Assembly (NCBI RefSeq): GCF_023238625.1
Contig: NZ_CP096670.1
Span: 2,894,501-2,958,500 of the forward strand
Length of the DNA: 64,000 nt
Reading direction: 5' to 3'
Source of the DNA: Agarivorans sp. TSD2052
GTDB lineage: Bacteria; Pseudomonadota; Gammaproteobacteria; Enterobacterales; Celerinatantimonadaceae
Shown: piece after piece, positions 21,006 through 31,066 of the stretch
Layout: each line of letters begins with the position of its first letter
How positions within the stretch are numbered: position 1 is the stretch's first letter
The notes under the pieces: model-generated
What the model saw: only the letters and a program-made list of their open reading frames with translations
Databases searched by the model: none
What the model was told of the DNA's origin: nothing
Translations under genes and position numbers: made by a program

Positions 21006-21479
21006 TCATAAACTAATTTGTATCGTGTTTGAGTCGAGTTTTTTAAGCTGATCTTGTCCTTGAGCAACATTCACTATTTGTCGCTCACGCATCAGTCCGC
21101 CCAAACTTATATTGTCGAGAAAATCGGCAATACGTTCGCTCAAGTCATTCCACAGCGAGTGGGTCAGGCAAGGCTTACCGCCTTGACAATTTGCGGTACC
21201 GTGACAACGTGTTGCATCTATCGACTCGTCAACCGCATGAATAACCATACCCACAGCGATATCGTCAGCATCCATACCTAGCCGGTAACCACCGCCAGGG
21301 CCGCGAACACTGCTTACTAAGCCATGTTTGCGTAATTTTGAGAAAAGCTGCTCTAAGTACGACAGTGAAATACCTTGTCGCTCAGATATATCAGCTAATG
21401 AAACCGGACCGTCTTCCATATGAAGTGCCACATCCAGCATCGCTGTAACCGCGTATCGTCCTTTAGAAGTTAAGCGCAT
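21006..21479 (-). CDS. iscR: Fe-S responsive transcriptional regulator IscR
   Basis: Rrf2-family regulator that holds a 2Fe-2S cluster and represses the isc operon when clusters are plentiful. The start is set at 21479, giving [11 protein letters not shown], the family N-terminus (157 aa); an upstream in-frame ATG at 21521 would add 14 atypical residues and run into the operator. The winged helix includes [15 protein letters not shown], and the three cluster cysteines are in [13 protein letters not shown]. First gene of the isc operon; a type 1 IscR site lies just upstream. Confidence 0.97.
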   Translation of the reverse strand: MRLTSKGRYAVTAMLDVALHMEDGPVSLADISERQGISLSYLEQLFSKLRKHGLVSSVRGPGGGYRLGMDADDIAVGMVIHAVDESIDATRCHGTANCQGGKPCLTHSLWNDLSERIADFLDNISLGGLMRERQIVNVAQGQDQLKKLDSNTIQISL

Positions 21480-21519
21480 ATTCAACCATTTATTGCGTGA
21501 ACTTGCCCACAATCTTTCC

Positions 21520-21544
21520 ATATCCGACTATTTTAGTCAAGTAT
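21520..21544. promoter_or_regulatory. IscR type 1 operator
   Basis: A 25-base site with GACT and AGTC half-sites around an AT core matches the published type 1 IscR consensus (ATASYYGACTRWWWYAGTCRRSTAT) at 24 of 25 positions, the exception being T at position 4. It sits 41 bases before the iscR start, where autorepression would occur. Confidence 0.88.
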
Positions 21545-21567
21545 AAAACCTTGTAACTTACTCAGGA

Positions 21568-22299
21568 TTATTTTTCGCTTTTTTCGATATGCTTATCAAA
21601 CGCAGTTAAGATCCCGCGCATAACGTTAAGCTCTTGTTTTTCCATGCGAATTCGATTAAACATACGGCGTACTTTCTCCATAACTTTGCCCGGATGAGGT
21701 TTAATTATAAATCCGCTGTCAGCAATGCTTTGCTCAAAATGTTGGTAAAAACGCTCTAAATCATCAGCGTGCGGGTAGTCTTCGACGACATTCTCAGGAT
21801 GGGTATTTTCTAGATCTAAATGCGCCATACGCACTTCATAACTAATCAACTGCACAGCCATCGCTAAATTTAGAGAGCTGTACTCAGGATTAGCCGGAAC
21901 ACAAACATGAAAGTGGCACTGCTGAAGCTCAGCGTTGTTTAACCCGCTGTTCTCACGCCCAAAAACAATAGCTACATTAGCCGTTTTGGCTTCGCTAGCT
22001 AATTTAACGCCTGCTTCGCGGCCGTCTAGCATTGGCCAATCTAAGGTGCGCGAGCGAGCACTGGCGCCAACCACCAACTGACAATCAGCAATAGCTTCAG
22101 CTAAATCATCAACAATTGTGGTACCGCCTAATACATCCGACGCCCCTGCCGATAGAGCAACTGACTTCCCATCTATCTCCGCTTCTGGCGCCACCAAGTA
22201 TAAATGGCGTAGGCCCATGGTTTTCATTGCTCTGGCTGCTGAGCCAATGTTGCCACTGTGACTAGTGCCAACAAGCACTACTCGAACATTATCTAACAT
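21568..22299 (-). CDS. trmJ: tRNA (cytidine/uridine-2'-O-)-methyltransferase TrmJ
   Basis: SPOUT-class enzyme methylating the ribose of tRNA position 32. The 243-aa protein has the family start [22 protein letters not shown], the knot motifs VFGRENSGL and [11 protein letters not shown], and a C-terminal extension typical of TrmJ and not of TrmL. It lies upstream of iscR and is divergent from suhB, as in E. coli. Confidence 0.96.
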   Translation of the reverse strand: MLDNVRVVLVGTSHSGNIGSAARAMKTMGLRHLYLVAPEAEIDGKSVALSAGASDVLGGTTIVDDLAEAIADCQLVVGASARSRTLDWPMLDGREAGVKLASEAKTANVAIVFGRENSGLNNAELQQCHFHVCVPANPEYSSLNLAMAVQLISYEVRMAHLDLENTHPENVVEDYPHADDLERFYQHFEQSIADSGFIIKPHPGKVMEKVRRMFNRIRMEKQELNVMRGILTAFDKHIEKSEK

Positions 22300-22389
22300 C
22301 TGTTGAATTTCACCCTAGTTTTGATGCGCAAGATTGTAACATAGCGACCCGACTAGCATCTAGATTGGAAAAATTTTTAATACACTGTC

Positions 22390-22395
22390 TATAAT
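22390..22395 (+). promoter_or_regulatory. Candidate -10 of the suhB promoter
   Basis: A perfect TATAAT lies 75 bases before suhB. A TTGGAA upstream is at a 19-base spacing, longer than ideal, so the -35 assignment is uncertain. Confidence 0.3.
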
Positions 22396-22470
22396 AAATT
22401 GAGTTTAAATTGAGTATTCACTATAATCCGGCGGTTATTAAATGTTCTTTCTACAAATTGGTGGTAATTC

Positions 22471-23274
22471 ATGCATGCTATGCTAAACATAGCGGTTCGC
22501 GCTGCGCGAAACGCAGGTAAAGTCGTAACTCAAGCTTACGAACAGTTAGACAAGGTTGAAGCGACCGCTAAAGGCGCAAACGACTACGTAACGAATGTGA
22601 CATCGGCTTCTGAAAAAAGCATTATCGATACGATTCGTAACGCGTTCCCAGAACACTCGTTTGTTTCTGAAAAAATAGGTTTAAGCAAAGGCACGGATGA
22701 CGAATATCAATGGGTAGTTAACCCACTGGATGGAACCACCAATTTTATCAAAGGTATTCCTCACTTTGCTATTTCAATCGCCTTACGCGTTCGCGGTAAA
22801 ACCGAACACGCTGTGGTTTACGATCCACTACGTAACGAGCTATTTGCCGCTTCTCGTGGTAAGAGCGCCCAATTAGACGGCTACCGTTTGCGCGTCAATA
22901 AAGCGAAAGACCTAGAAGGTACCTTAATCGCAAGTGGATTCCCTTACCGACGTAAACACTACACCGAAAGCTACACCGCTATGTTTGGTGCTATCTTCGC
23001 TGAGTGTGATGACATTCGCAGCAGTGGCAGCCCAGCTTTAGATATCGCCTACGTGGCCGCAGGGCGTTACGATGGCTTCTTCCGACTCAATTTAAAACCT
23101 TGGGAAATCGCAGCTGGCGAGTTACTAGTGCGTGAAGCGGGTGCCATTGTCACTGACGTAGCAGGTAATACCGACTTCTACCAAAGTGGTAATGTTGTAT
23201 GTGCTAATCCAAAAGTATTAAAGCACATGCTTTCAACGATTCGCCCACACCTAACGGACGCAATTAAAGGCTAG
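22471..23274 (+). CDS. suhB: Inositol-1-monophosphatase family protein SuhB
   Basis: Mg-dependent inositol monophosphatase fold; in E. coli SuhB also joins rRNA antitermination complexes with NusA. The 267-aa length is identical to E. coli. The metal motif NPLDGTTNFIKG is intact. In the second metal motif, normally PWDxAAG, residue 212 is Glu (PWEIAAGELLVREAG), a conservative change that might lower catalysis while leaving the transcription role intact; this is inference. Divergent from trmJ, with a strong terminator after the stop. Confidence 0.95.
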   Translation: MHAMLNIAVRAARNAGKVVTQAYEQLDKVEATAKGANDYVTNVTSASEKSIIDTIRNAFPEHSFVSEKIGLSKGTDDEYQWVVNPLDGTTNFIKGIPHFAISIALRVRGKTEHAVVYDPLRNELFAASRGKSAQLDGYRLRVNKAKDLEGTLIASGFPYRRKHYTESYTAMFGAIFAECDDIRSSGSPALDIAYVAAGRYDGFFRLNLKPWEIAAGELLVREAGAIVTDVAGNTDFYQSGNVVCANPKVLKHMLSTIRPHLTDAIKG

Positions 23275-23302
23275 TTACTCAGCTTTAATTGTTAACGATA
23301 AT

Positions 23303-23333
23303 AAAACCAGCAGCCTTCACTGCTGGTTTTTTT
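23303..23333 (+). terminator. suhB terminator
   Basis: Eleven-base perfect arms AAAACCAGCAG (23303-23313) and CTGCTGGTTTT (23320-23330) around a 6-base loop, continuing into a run of seven T. Strong intrinsic terminator. Confidence 0.9.
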
Positions 23334-23441
23334 ATCGATAAATGATACCCATTCTATAAACAAGCTAAGCATCTTTAATTGAATGAGCATTAGCCTTCAA
23401 TCATAACTAAACCTAAAAGACTAACCTACCCGGCCAATATC

Positions 23442-23810
23442 TTAGGCACCACCCGGCTCGCCAGTGAAATTAACCAATAAATCTTCGTCAGTGACTATCG
23501 CCTGACAAGCTAAACGATACTTTGGCGGCAAGTCACTAATAGACGCTCTTTCAGCATCTTTATCCGAAAGCTTGCCGATACTTTTTAGCCCTTCACGTTC
23601 CTTATCGGTAAGCATTGCGCCTTTTACGCGTTCACCATCTAAATGCGTGACTTCAACTAAACATGAGCCACAACGGCCGTCTTTACATTCATGGGGGATC
23701 TTCACGCCATTGTCTTCAGCTAAGCCTAACAACGCATCACGTTTACCTGCAACCGCGGTTACTTTTTTGTTTTTTCGCATAACCGGGGAAGAGAAATATA
23801 CGGTAGCCAT
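23442..23810 (-). CDS. Stand-alone 2Fe-2S plant-type ferredoxin
   Basis: A small ferredoxin with the ligand motif CKDGRCGSC and a fourth Cys in YRLACQAIV, the plant/cyanobacterial-type spacing. The start is placed at 23810 ([15 protein letters not shown] upstream), giving 122 aa; an upstream ATG at 23843 would add 11 residues unlike the family. It differs from the isc Fdx by a longer insert before the last Cys. No redox partner gene adjoins it, so its electron acceptor is unknown. Confidence 0.85.
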   Translation of the reverse strand: MATVYFSSPVMRKNKKVTAVAGKRDALLGLAEDNGVKIPHECKDGRCGSCLVEVTHLDGERVKGAMLTDKEREGLKSIGKLSDKDAERASISDLPPKYRLACQAIVTDEDLLVNFTGEPGGA

Positions 23811-24266
23811 ATTGTTTTCCTTTATGTAATGATAAGTATTCAATTTGACTGTCAGTATGTTCAGTTAAAACCTAACCAGCATGAAGCTATCAAGCGTCAA
23901 ACTATAGATTTAACCAGCGGCAAGTTGGCTAGCAGTCACTAACACACAAATAGTCAAATTGCTTACCCGCATTGCAAGTGCTAAGCCAGCACCATCAACC
24001 CCCGCCCGTTAAATGATGCGGTAAATCACGCGTTGGCCTCGCGACTCAAAGAAAACAATACGCATAATAAACAAATAGTTGCGTTAAGCTAAGGCAAGAG
24101 ATTTAAAAGTCACCGCGCTATCAGTGCTAAACCACTAAAGTTCAAATTAGTGCTTAGCAGACAATTTGCTTTAAATACGACAATTTTCAACTATAGTTGA
24201 TAACGATGTCATAAATCGAATAGTGCTTACTTACCGCTTTTGAACCACACACAAGAGAGAAAACAC
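23811..24266. other. Gene-free interval
   Basis: 456 bases with no coding potential that I could support on either strand. The only structure noted is a perfect 14-base palindrome, TCAACTATAGTTGA, at 24187-24200, about 67 bases before the next start. It could be an operator. Confidence 0.4.
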
Positions 24267-24803
24267 ATGCGAAGCATCTGGGTATTTTTACTCGTTTTAT
24301 ATTGCCAACATAGCTTAGCCAATCAGCTCACCGAGCAGCAACTAAATGCATGGTTTACCGCAAGTAAGCAGTTACAGCCCATAATAGAGAAAATTGAACA
24401 AGACAATACCTTTCAAGACATCAGCAACCCTAGTCAGTTTGCTGAAGAAATGGCGAGTCAACTCAAGCATAGTAAAATGAACGCCGAAGTCAGCAACATT
24501 TTGGCAAGCAACAACCTAACCATAGATACATGGGCTAAAACAACCGAGCAAGTTGTATTCGCCGCTATGGCAGCTAGCGCCGACGGTAACGAAGCACAAA
24601 TACAACAATACAAAACCATGAAGCAACAGCTGCTGGATAATCCAGATTTAACTAAGCAGCAAAAACAAGAAATGATGTCGATGTTTGAAGTGAGCGACTT
24701 GTGGATTAACCAATTAGAAGCGGTACCACAAAGTGATATAGACTTGGTTAAACCTATGTTAGATAAGTTTAACCAAGAGCTAGGCTGGGAGATGGAAAAC
24801 TAG
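24267..24803 (+). CDS. Hypothetical secreted/periplasmic protein
   Basis: Not recognised. The ATG at 24267 has AGAGAG eight bases upstream and gives 178 aa beginning with a clean signal peptide (MRSIWVFLLVLYCQHSLA, probable cleavage before NQ). The mature part is almost entirely helical, rich in Gln and Lys and without cysteines after the signal, with motifs such as EQQLNAWFTASKQLQP and KQQKQEMMSMFEV. The likely role is a small periplasmic protein. Its stop overlaps the stop of the convergent gene by four bases. Confidence 0.7.
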   Translation: MRSIWVFLLVLYCQHSLANQLTEQQLNAWFTASKQLQPIIEKIEQDNTFQDISNPSQFAEEMASQLKHSKMNAEVSNILASNNLTIDTWAKTTEQVVFAAMAASADGNEAQIQQYKTMKQQLLDNPDLTKQQKQEMMSMFEVSDLWINQLEAVPQSDIDLVKPMLDKFNQELGWEMEN

Positions 24804-25069
24804 TCAGCGCCTAGGTCAAAGCTATCAGCGTCCATTTCGGCGCGCTCTAACTGTAACTCTAGAAAAGCAATGCGTTTAACAAACGTTCCTAATAAGGCAT
24901 CTTTTATTGCCAACAATTCGGTTAACTCGCTGGCCTCACGCCACTCAGGGTGCTCGCCGGCCAACTCTGCGTTTTCAAAGGCTAGTTCAGCCTCGCGTTG
25001 CTGTAAAAAATAATGGCTTTTTTCACCTATATCAAATGAATAGATCATTACTGGATTAGCTTCTGTCAC
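24800..25069 (-). CDS. Hypothetical acidic helical protein
   Basis: Not recognised. 89 aa, Glu/Leu/Ala-rich, probably a helical hairpin (REAELAFENAELAGEHPEW, then LLAIKDALLGTFVKRIAFLELQLERAEMDAD). It starts at GTG two bases after the rhodanese stop, with GAGGA upstream, so the two genes form a coupled pair. No membrane segment or signal. It ends in a four-base convergent overlap with the secreted protein gene. Confidence 0.6.
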   Translation of the reverse strand: MTEANPVMIYSFDIGEKSHYFLQQREAELAFENAELAGEHPEWREASELTELLAIKDALLGTFVKRIAFLELQLERAEMDADSFDLGAD

Positions 25070-25071
25070 CT

Positions 25072-25443
25072 TTATGCTTCCTCTAATGGATAGTTAGCAA
25101 GTGTCCAGCCTCTAATCCCGCCATCCATAGAGATAACATTGGTATACCCCATCTTCACTAAGTTATCAGCACTCAGCGCGGAGCGAAAACCACCTCCACA
25201 ATAAATCACTATCATACTGTCAAGGTCCGGAATGGCTGTTTCAGCATCACGCTCTAACACGCCGCGCCCCATATATTGAGCACCAGGAATACGGCTTTTT
25301 TGCCATTCATCTTGTTCGCGGTTATCAATCAGCTTGAAATCAAGCCCTTGGTCTAACCATTGCTTAACTTGGTGAACATCACATTCTTTAATACGGCTAC
25401 GGCAATCATCAACTAAAGCCAGAAAACGCGGATTATGGGCCAT
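25072..25443 (-). CDS. Rhodanese-like sulfurtransferase domain protein
   Basis: Single rhodanese domain, 123 aa. The active-site loop is YCGGGFRS, with the catalytic Cys followed by the Arg that shapes the anion pocket; LIDNREQDEWQKSRIPGA is the usual strand and loop before it. It is cytoplasmic, with no signal. Substrate unknown. It is cotranscribed with the 89-aa unknown gene. Separated from secF by a strong terminator, so it has its own promoter. Confidence 0.88.
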   Translation of the reverse strand: MAHNPRFLALVDDCRSRIKECDVHQVKQWLDQGLDFKLIDNREQDEWQKSRIPGAQYMGRGVLERDAETAIPDLDSMIVIYCGGGFRSALSADNLVKMGYTNVISMDGGIRGWTLANYPLEEA

Positions 25444-25462
25444 GTATCTCTTCCTTAATAGT

Positions 25463-25487
25463 AAAAAACCCGCCGAAGCGGGTTTAG
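25463..25487 (-). terminator. secF terminator
   Basis: AAACCCGC (25466-25473) and GCGGGTTT (25478-25485) with a 4-base loop that reads TTCG on the minus strand, followed by six T. A classic UUCG-capped intrinsic terminator ending the yajC-secD-secF transcript. Confidence 0.92.
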
Positions 25488-25491
25488 ATAG

Positions 25492-26442
25492 TTATGCGAT
25501 AGGGTCTTGGTCAGCACCTTCTTTTTCTTCGATCTCTTTGGGCATAAAGTCTTCTTTCTTAATGCCTAAATACAATGCCAGCGTACTAGCAACATAGATG
25601 GAAGAGTGAGTACCAATGAACACACCAAACAATAATGCCGTAGCAAAGTTATGGATCAGCTCACCACCTAATACGAACAACGATATGAGCACCATAATTG
25701 TTGTTAACGAGGTGACAATCGTTCGATTCAGGGTCTGGGTTAGCGACACATCAATGATCTCTTCAGGGTCGCCTTTACGCAACTTACGGAAGTTTTCACG
25801 GATCCTATCTGATACAACAATTGTATCGTTCAAGGAGTAACCCACCACCGTTAATAGTGCAGCAATAACCGTTAGGTCAAACTCTAACTGCAAGAATGAG
25901 AACAAACCCAAGGTTGCAATGACATCGTGTGCTAAGGCCAATACAGCACCTAGCGCCATCCGCCACTCAAAACGCATAGCCACATAGAGTAAAATACAAC
26001 CTAGTGCAGCAATAATGGCTAAGCCACCTTGCTCGGCAAGCTCCTTACCTACAGTAGGCCCTACGTATTCGATACGGCGCATTTCAACGTTAGCATCAAC
26101 TTCTGAACGCAACAAACCCATAATGCTATCGCCAAGGTGTTGGCTATCAACACCTTCACGCGGCATCATGCGCAGCAGAACTTGAGTTTGTGAGCCAAAA
26201 TATTGCGCTACAATATCCGGGTACTCATTATTGGCCATAACATCACGAACTTGATTAAGGTCGGCAGCTTGTGAAAACTCCACCTCAATCAAAGTACCGC
26301 CAGTAAAGTCCAAGCCCCAATTAATTTTGTTAATCGCTAAGCTTGCAACCGAAGCCACCATCAGCAAAATAGTAAACCAAATAAATGGTTTACGGTGCGA
26401 CATAAAAGGCACAGTGCCTTTAGGTTTAAATAAATAAAACAC
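25492..26442 (-). CDS. secF: Protein translocase subunit SecF
   Basis: Inner membrane partner of SecD, using proton flow to complete export through SecYEG. 316 aa, with the first membrane segment near residue 20, the periplasmic P1-type domain (WGLDFTGGTLIEVEFS), and five C-terminal membrane segments including YSLNDTIVVSDRIREN. It starts at GTG with AGGAG seven bases upstream, ten bases after secD. Confidence 0.97.
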   Translation of the reverse strand: MFYLFKPKGTVPFMSHRKPFIWFTILLMVASVASLAINKINWGLDFTGGTLIEVEFSQAADLNQVRDVMANNEYPDIVAQYFGSQTQVLLRMMPREGVDSQHLGDSIMGLLRSEVDANVEMRRIEYVGPTVGKELAEQGGLAIIAALGCILLYVAMRFEWRMALGAVLALAHDVIATLGLFSFLQLEFDLTVIAALLTVVGYSLNDTIVVSDRIRENFRKLRKGDPEEIIDVSLTQTLNRTIVTSLTTIMVLISLFVLGGELIHNFATALLFGVFIGTHSSIYVASTLALYLGIKKEDFMPKEIEEKEGADQDPIA

Positions 26443-26452
26443 GTCGTTGCTC

Positions 26453-28306
26453 CTAGATAGACAACTTGTCTATTTTCTTACCGCCCCAAACAAGGTTAAC
26501 AACCACGCGGGTGCCAACAATAGCGGTAAACATCGAGGTGGCAATACCAATAGCTAGCGTTACCGCAAAGCCTTTTACAGCACCCGTACCAATCGCAAAC
26601 AAAATTAACGCGGTAATGAAGGTGGTGATGTTAGCATCAGAAATGGTTGAAAGCGCGTTGCTATAACCGTGGTGAATCGCTTGCTGAGGGCTTCTACCGT
26701 CTTTTAGCTCTTCACGAATACGCTCAAAAATCAACACGTTGGCGTCAACGGCCATACCCACGGTCAGTACAATACCCGCCATACCAGGCAAGGTTAAAGT
26801 AGCCCCAGGTATCATTGACATAAAGCCGATAATCATACCTACGTTAGCAATAAGCGCTAAGTTAGCGATTAAACCAAACTTACGGTAGTACAGAGGCATA
26901 AACACCAGCAGTGACAACAAACCCACTACGATAGCCATAAAGCCTTTGTCGATGTTGTCTTGGCCTAAGCTTGGGCCCACGGTACGTTCTTCAACAATTT
27001 GAATCGGCGCAATCAAGGCACCAGCACGCAATAGTAAGGCTAAGTTTTGCGCTTCAGAAGGAGAATCAATACCAGTAATGCGGAAGCTGCGACCCAGTCG
27101 TGACTGAATAGTGGCTACGTTAATCACTTCTTCTTGGCGTTCTAACTGGCTTTTACCTTCAGCATCTTTCTTGCCAGTAGGCTTATACTCAATAAACAAG
27201 GTTGCCATCGATTGGCCCACATTGTCTTTGGTAAAGGCAGCCATTTTACTACCACCTTGGCTATCAAGGCTGATATTAACCTGCGGACGGCTGTATTCAT
27301 CAAATCCCGATTGCGCACCCACAATGTGGTCACCGGTCAAGATAACTTGATTACGTAACACCACTGGTGAGCCATCAACTCGCTTAGCCAGTTGCGAACC
27401 CGGAGGCACACGACCAGAAGCCGCATCACGTAAATCAGCGTCAGTATTTACCATTCTGAATTCTAGGGTCGCTGTGGCGCCCAAAATCTCTTTAGCACGA
27501 GCAGTGTCTTGAACACCCGGTAACTGAACAACAATACGCTCAGAACCTTGACGCTGAACCTGAGGCTCGGCAACACCTAACTCATTAACTCGGTTACGAA
27601 TAATGGTGATGTTTTGCTGCAAGGCATATTCGCGTGTTTCTTTTAGCTTCGCTTCAGTCATCTTAGCGCTTAAGCGAAATTGATCGCCTTGGCTAACATC
27701 ACTAAATTGATACTCGTTATATTTGCGGTCTAAAAAGCTAATCGCTTTATCAAGGGTTGCTTCATCACGGAAACGAACCACCACGGCATCACCTTGCGAG
27801 CGAACACCAGCGTAACGCAATTTTTCTTCACGAAGGTCACTACGAAAATCTTGAATCATGCCTTCTTGTGCTTTGCTTATCGCCGCGTCCATGTCCACTT
27901 CCATCAAGAAGTGCACACCACCGCGTAAGTCTAAGCCAAGTTTAAGCGGCGCTGCGCCAATAGCATCTAACCAACCGGGGGTTGCTGGGGCTAGGTTTAA
28001 AGCCACCACAAAATTATCGCCGAGTAGATCATTCAGCATCGTTTTAACTTTAAGCTGGTCGGCATCATTGCGTAAACGCACTAAAGCTAAACCATCTTCA
28101 AAGCCAACCGAGCGAAAGTCGATAGACTGTTCGGTAAGGTAGTTTCTAATCTCATCCAATTGGGCAAGCTCAACCTGAGCGCCCCGAGTGCCGGATACTT
28201 GTACGGCTGGATCCTCACCGTATAAGTTTGGCATGGCGTAAAGAAAACCGATGGCAATCAAACCGATTACCATCATATTCTTCCACCAAGGGTTTCTGTT
28301 TAACAA
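26453..28306 (-). CDS. secD: Protein translocase subunit SecD
   Basis: RND-type subunit of the SecDF-YajC complex. 617 aa (E. coli 615). After the first membrane segment comes the P1 domain with [16 protein letters not shown], then the P4 region, and a C-terminal block of membrane segments with [18 protein letters not shown], whose Asp and Arg belong to the proton path. The predicted start is TTG ([10 protein letters not shown]), unusual for this gene but in the right place for the family N-terminus. Confidence 0.97.
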   Translation of the reverse strand: MLNRNPWWKNMMVIGLIAIGFLYAMPNLYGEDPAVQVSGTRGAQVELAQLDEIRNYLTEQSIDFRSVGFEDGLALVRLRNDADQLKVKTMLNDLLGDNFVVALNLAPATPGWLDAIGAAPLKLGLDLRGGVHFLMEVDMDAAISKAQEGMIQDFRSDLREEKLRYAGVRSQGDAVVVRFRDEATLDKAISFLDRKYNEYQFSDVSQGDQFRLSAKMTEAKLKETREYALQQNITIIRNRVNELGVAEPQVQRQGSERIVVQLPGVQDTARAKEILGATATLEFRMVNTDADLRDAASGRVPPGSQLAKRVDGSPVVLRNQVILTGDHIVGAQSGFDEYSRPQVNISLDSQGGSKMAAFTKDNVGQSMATLFIEYKPTGKKDAEGKSQLERQEEVINVATIQSRLGRSFRITGIDSPSEAQNLALLLRAGALIAPIQIVEERTVGPSLGQDNIDKGFMAIVVGLLSLLVFMPLYYRKFGLIANLALIANVGMIIGFMSMIPGATLTLPGMAGIVLTVGMAVDANVLIFERIREELKDGRSPQQAIHHGYSNALSTISDANITTFITALILFAIGTGAVKGFAVTLAIGIATSMFTAIVGTRVVVNLVWGGKKIDKLSI

Positions 28307-28333
28307 AATCTTATCCCTAGTGACCTAGTGTAA

Positions 28334-28672
28334 CTATAAAGACTTCAGCGTGCCCTTTGGCAATACCGCTGAAACAAAGTCCTTTTTAAGTGTAACGGTA
28401 GTGTCATCACTTAGGCTTAACTGGAAGTAGTCGTTCTCTTCAGAAATCTTAATGATTTTCCCGACCAAACCACCCGTTGTTAGCACTTCATCACCTTTAG
28501 ACAATGAAGACATAAGGTTTTTATGTTCTTTAACACGCTTAGATTGCGGACGGTAAATCATGAAGTAGAAGATTACCGCAAAGATAACCATCATAAAAAT
28601 CAGTTCCATACCGCCACCGGCTGGTGATGCTGCGCCGCCTTCGGCATATGCTGGAGAAATAAATAAGCTCAT
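28334..28672 (-). CDS. yajC: SecDF accessory subunit YajC
   Basis: Small single-pass membrane protein of the SecDF complex. The start is set at 28672 (MSLFISPAYA, GAGGGT upstream), giving 112 aa against 110 in E. coli; a longer reading to 28753 adds 27 unlikely residues. One membrane helix (LIFMMVIFAVIFYFMIYRP) precedes the conserved KGDEVLTTGGLVG segment. It lies between tgt and secD as usual. Confidence 0.96.
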   Translation of the reverse strand: MSLFISPAYAEGGAASPAGGGMELIFMMVIFAVIFYFMIYRPQSKRVKEHKNLMSSLSKGDEVLTTGGLVGKIIKISEENDYFQLSLSDDTTVTLKKDFVSAVLPKGTLKSL

Positions 28673-28776
28673 TGTTACCCTCATTAAAAAATTTAAATTT
28701 ACGAAAAAAGACACTACTGTCTTATTAAATGGAGACTGACCGAGCAAAAACAAGGTGTTGCTTGGTCAATCGGGTA

Positions 28777-29904
<1,128 letters not shown>

Positions 29905-29942
29905 TCACCTCAGATCGGAAAAACAGTCCGACTGTAGTTAAG

Positions 29943-30989
29943 TTATGCGTCTTTACGAGTGATGAACATCGCATCACCGTAACTAAAGAAGCGGTATTGA
30001 TTGTCGATAGCAGCTTGATAAGCGCCAGTAACATTGTCTTTGCCGGCAAATGCCGACACCAACATAATAAGGGTTGACTCTGGTAAGTGAAAATTGGTCA
30101 CCATTGCGTCAACTAATTCAAACTGATACCCAGGATAGATAAAAATATCGGTTTCAGCGGCATACGCTTGTAGTGCTTGGCCTTTAGCTTTGGCATCTTT
30201 TGCCGCACTTTCTAACGAGCGAACCGAGGTGGTACCCACCGCAATCACACGGCCACCAGCAGCCTTGGCTTTCGCTATTTTAGACACGACCTCTTGGCTG
30301 ACTTCGGCATATTCAGAGTGCATAACATGCTCGTCGACTGAATCCACTTTAACAGGTTGAAAAGTGCCCGCCCCCACATGCAAAGTAACAAATGCCGTAT
30401 CGGCACCCTTGTCTTGAATCTGCTGCATCAAGGCATCGTCAAAATGCAAACCAGCAGTAGGCGCCGCCACAGCACCTGGCCTTTCGTTATACACAGTTTG
30501 ATAGCGCTCTTTATCCGCATCTTCGTCAGGGCGGTCAATATATGGGGGCAGCGGCATGTGTCCATAGGCTTCAAGCAGCTCTAAGACTGTGCGGCTGTCG
30601 TCAAAGCGTAATTCGAACAGTGCATCATGACGCGCCAGCATGGTTGCATCAAAAGCATCAGCTAAGCGCAACTCTGTACCGGGCTTAGGTGATTTAGAAC
30701 AGCGAACATGAGCTAAAACTCGATGGTCGTCTAATACTCGTTCAATCAACACTTCCAGCTTACCGCCAGTGACTTTTTGGCCAAACAAGCGTGCAGGAAT
30801 AACTCGAGTATTATTAAATACCAGTAAATCGTTTGGTTTAATATGCTCAAGCAAATCGGGGAATTGCTGATGTTTAAGCTCTCCAGAATTACCATTCAAA
30901 TACAGTAAACGGCTATCCCGGCGCTGCTGTTTTGGATATCGAGCAATCAGCTCATCAGGAAGAATAAAAGAAAAATCGGCAACACGCAT
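29943..30989 (-). CDS. queA: S-adenosylmethionine:tRNA ribosyltransferase-isomerase
   Basis: Converts preQ1-tRNA to epoxyqueuosine-tRNA using the ribosyl part of SAM. 348 aa (E. coli 356). Family segments seen are [14 protein letters not shown] at the start, [24 protein letters not shown] and [17 protein letters not shown]. First gene of the queA-tgt pair; no recognisable operator in the gap before it. Confidence 0.98.
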   Translation of the reverse strand: MRVADFSFILPDELIARYPKQQRRDSRLLYLNGNSGELKHQQFPDLLEHIKPNDLLVFNNTRVIPARLFGQKVTGGKLEVLIERVLDDHRVLAHVRCSKSPKPGTELRLADAFDATMLARHDALFELRFDDSRTVLELLEAYGHMPLPPYIDRPDEDADKERYQTVYNERPGAVAAPTAGLHFDDALMQQIQDKGADTAFVTLHVGAGTFQPVKVDSVDEHVMHSEYAEVSQEVVSKIAKAKAAGGRVIAVGTTSVRSLESAAKDAKAKGQALQAYAAETDIFIYPGYQFELVDAMVTNFHLPESTLIMLVSAFAGKDNVTGAYQAAIDNQYRFFSYGDAMFITRKDA

Positions 30990-31066
30990 GGGACTAATAA
31001 CTCTGTGGGATTTTGATTTATTTACAAGCCGGCAATTTTAGAGATTGCGTCCAGTAATAGCAAGGA

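Noticed and set aside
24187-24200. Perfect 14-base palindrome TCAACTATAGTTGA
   Set aside because: Could be an operator, but AT-rich palindromes of this size are common by chance and no regulator is next to it.
25463-25487. Short palindromic repeats as possible CRISPR units
   Set aside because: All strong inverted repeats in the window are single copies with terminator features; no regularly spaced repeat array exists.
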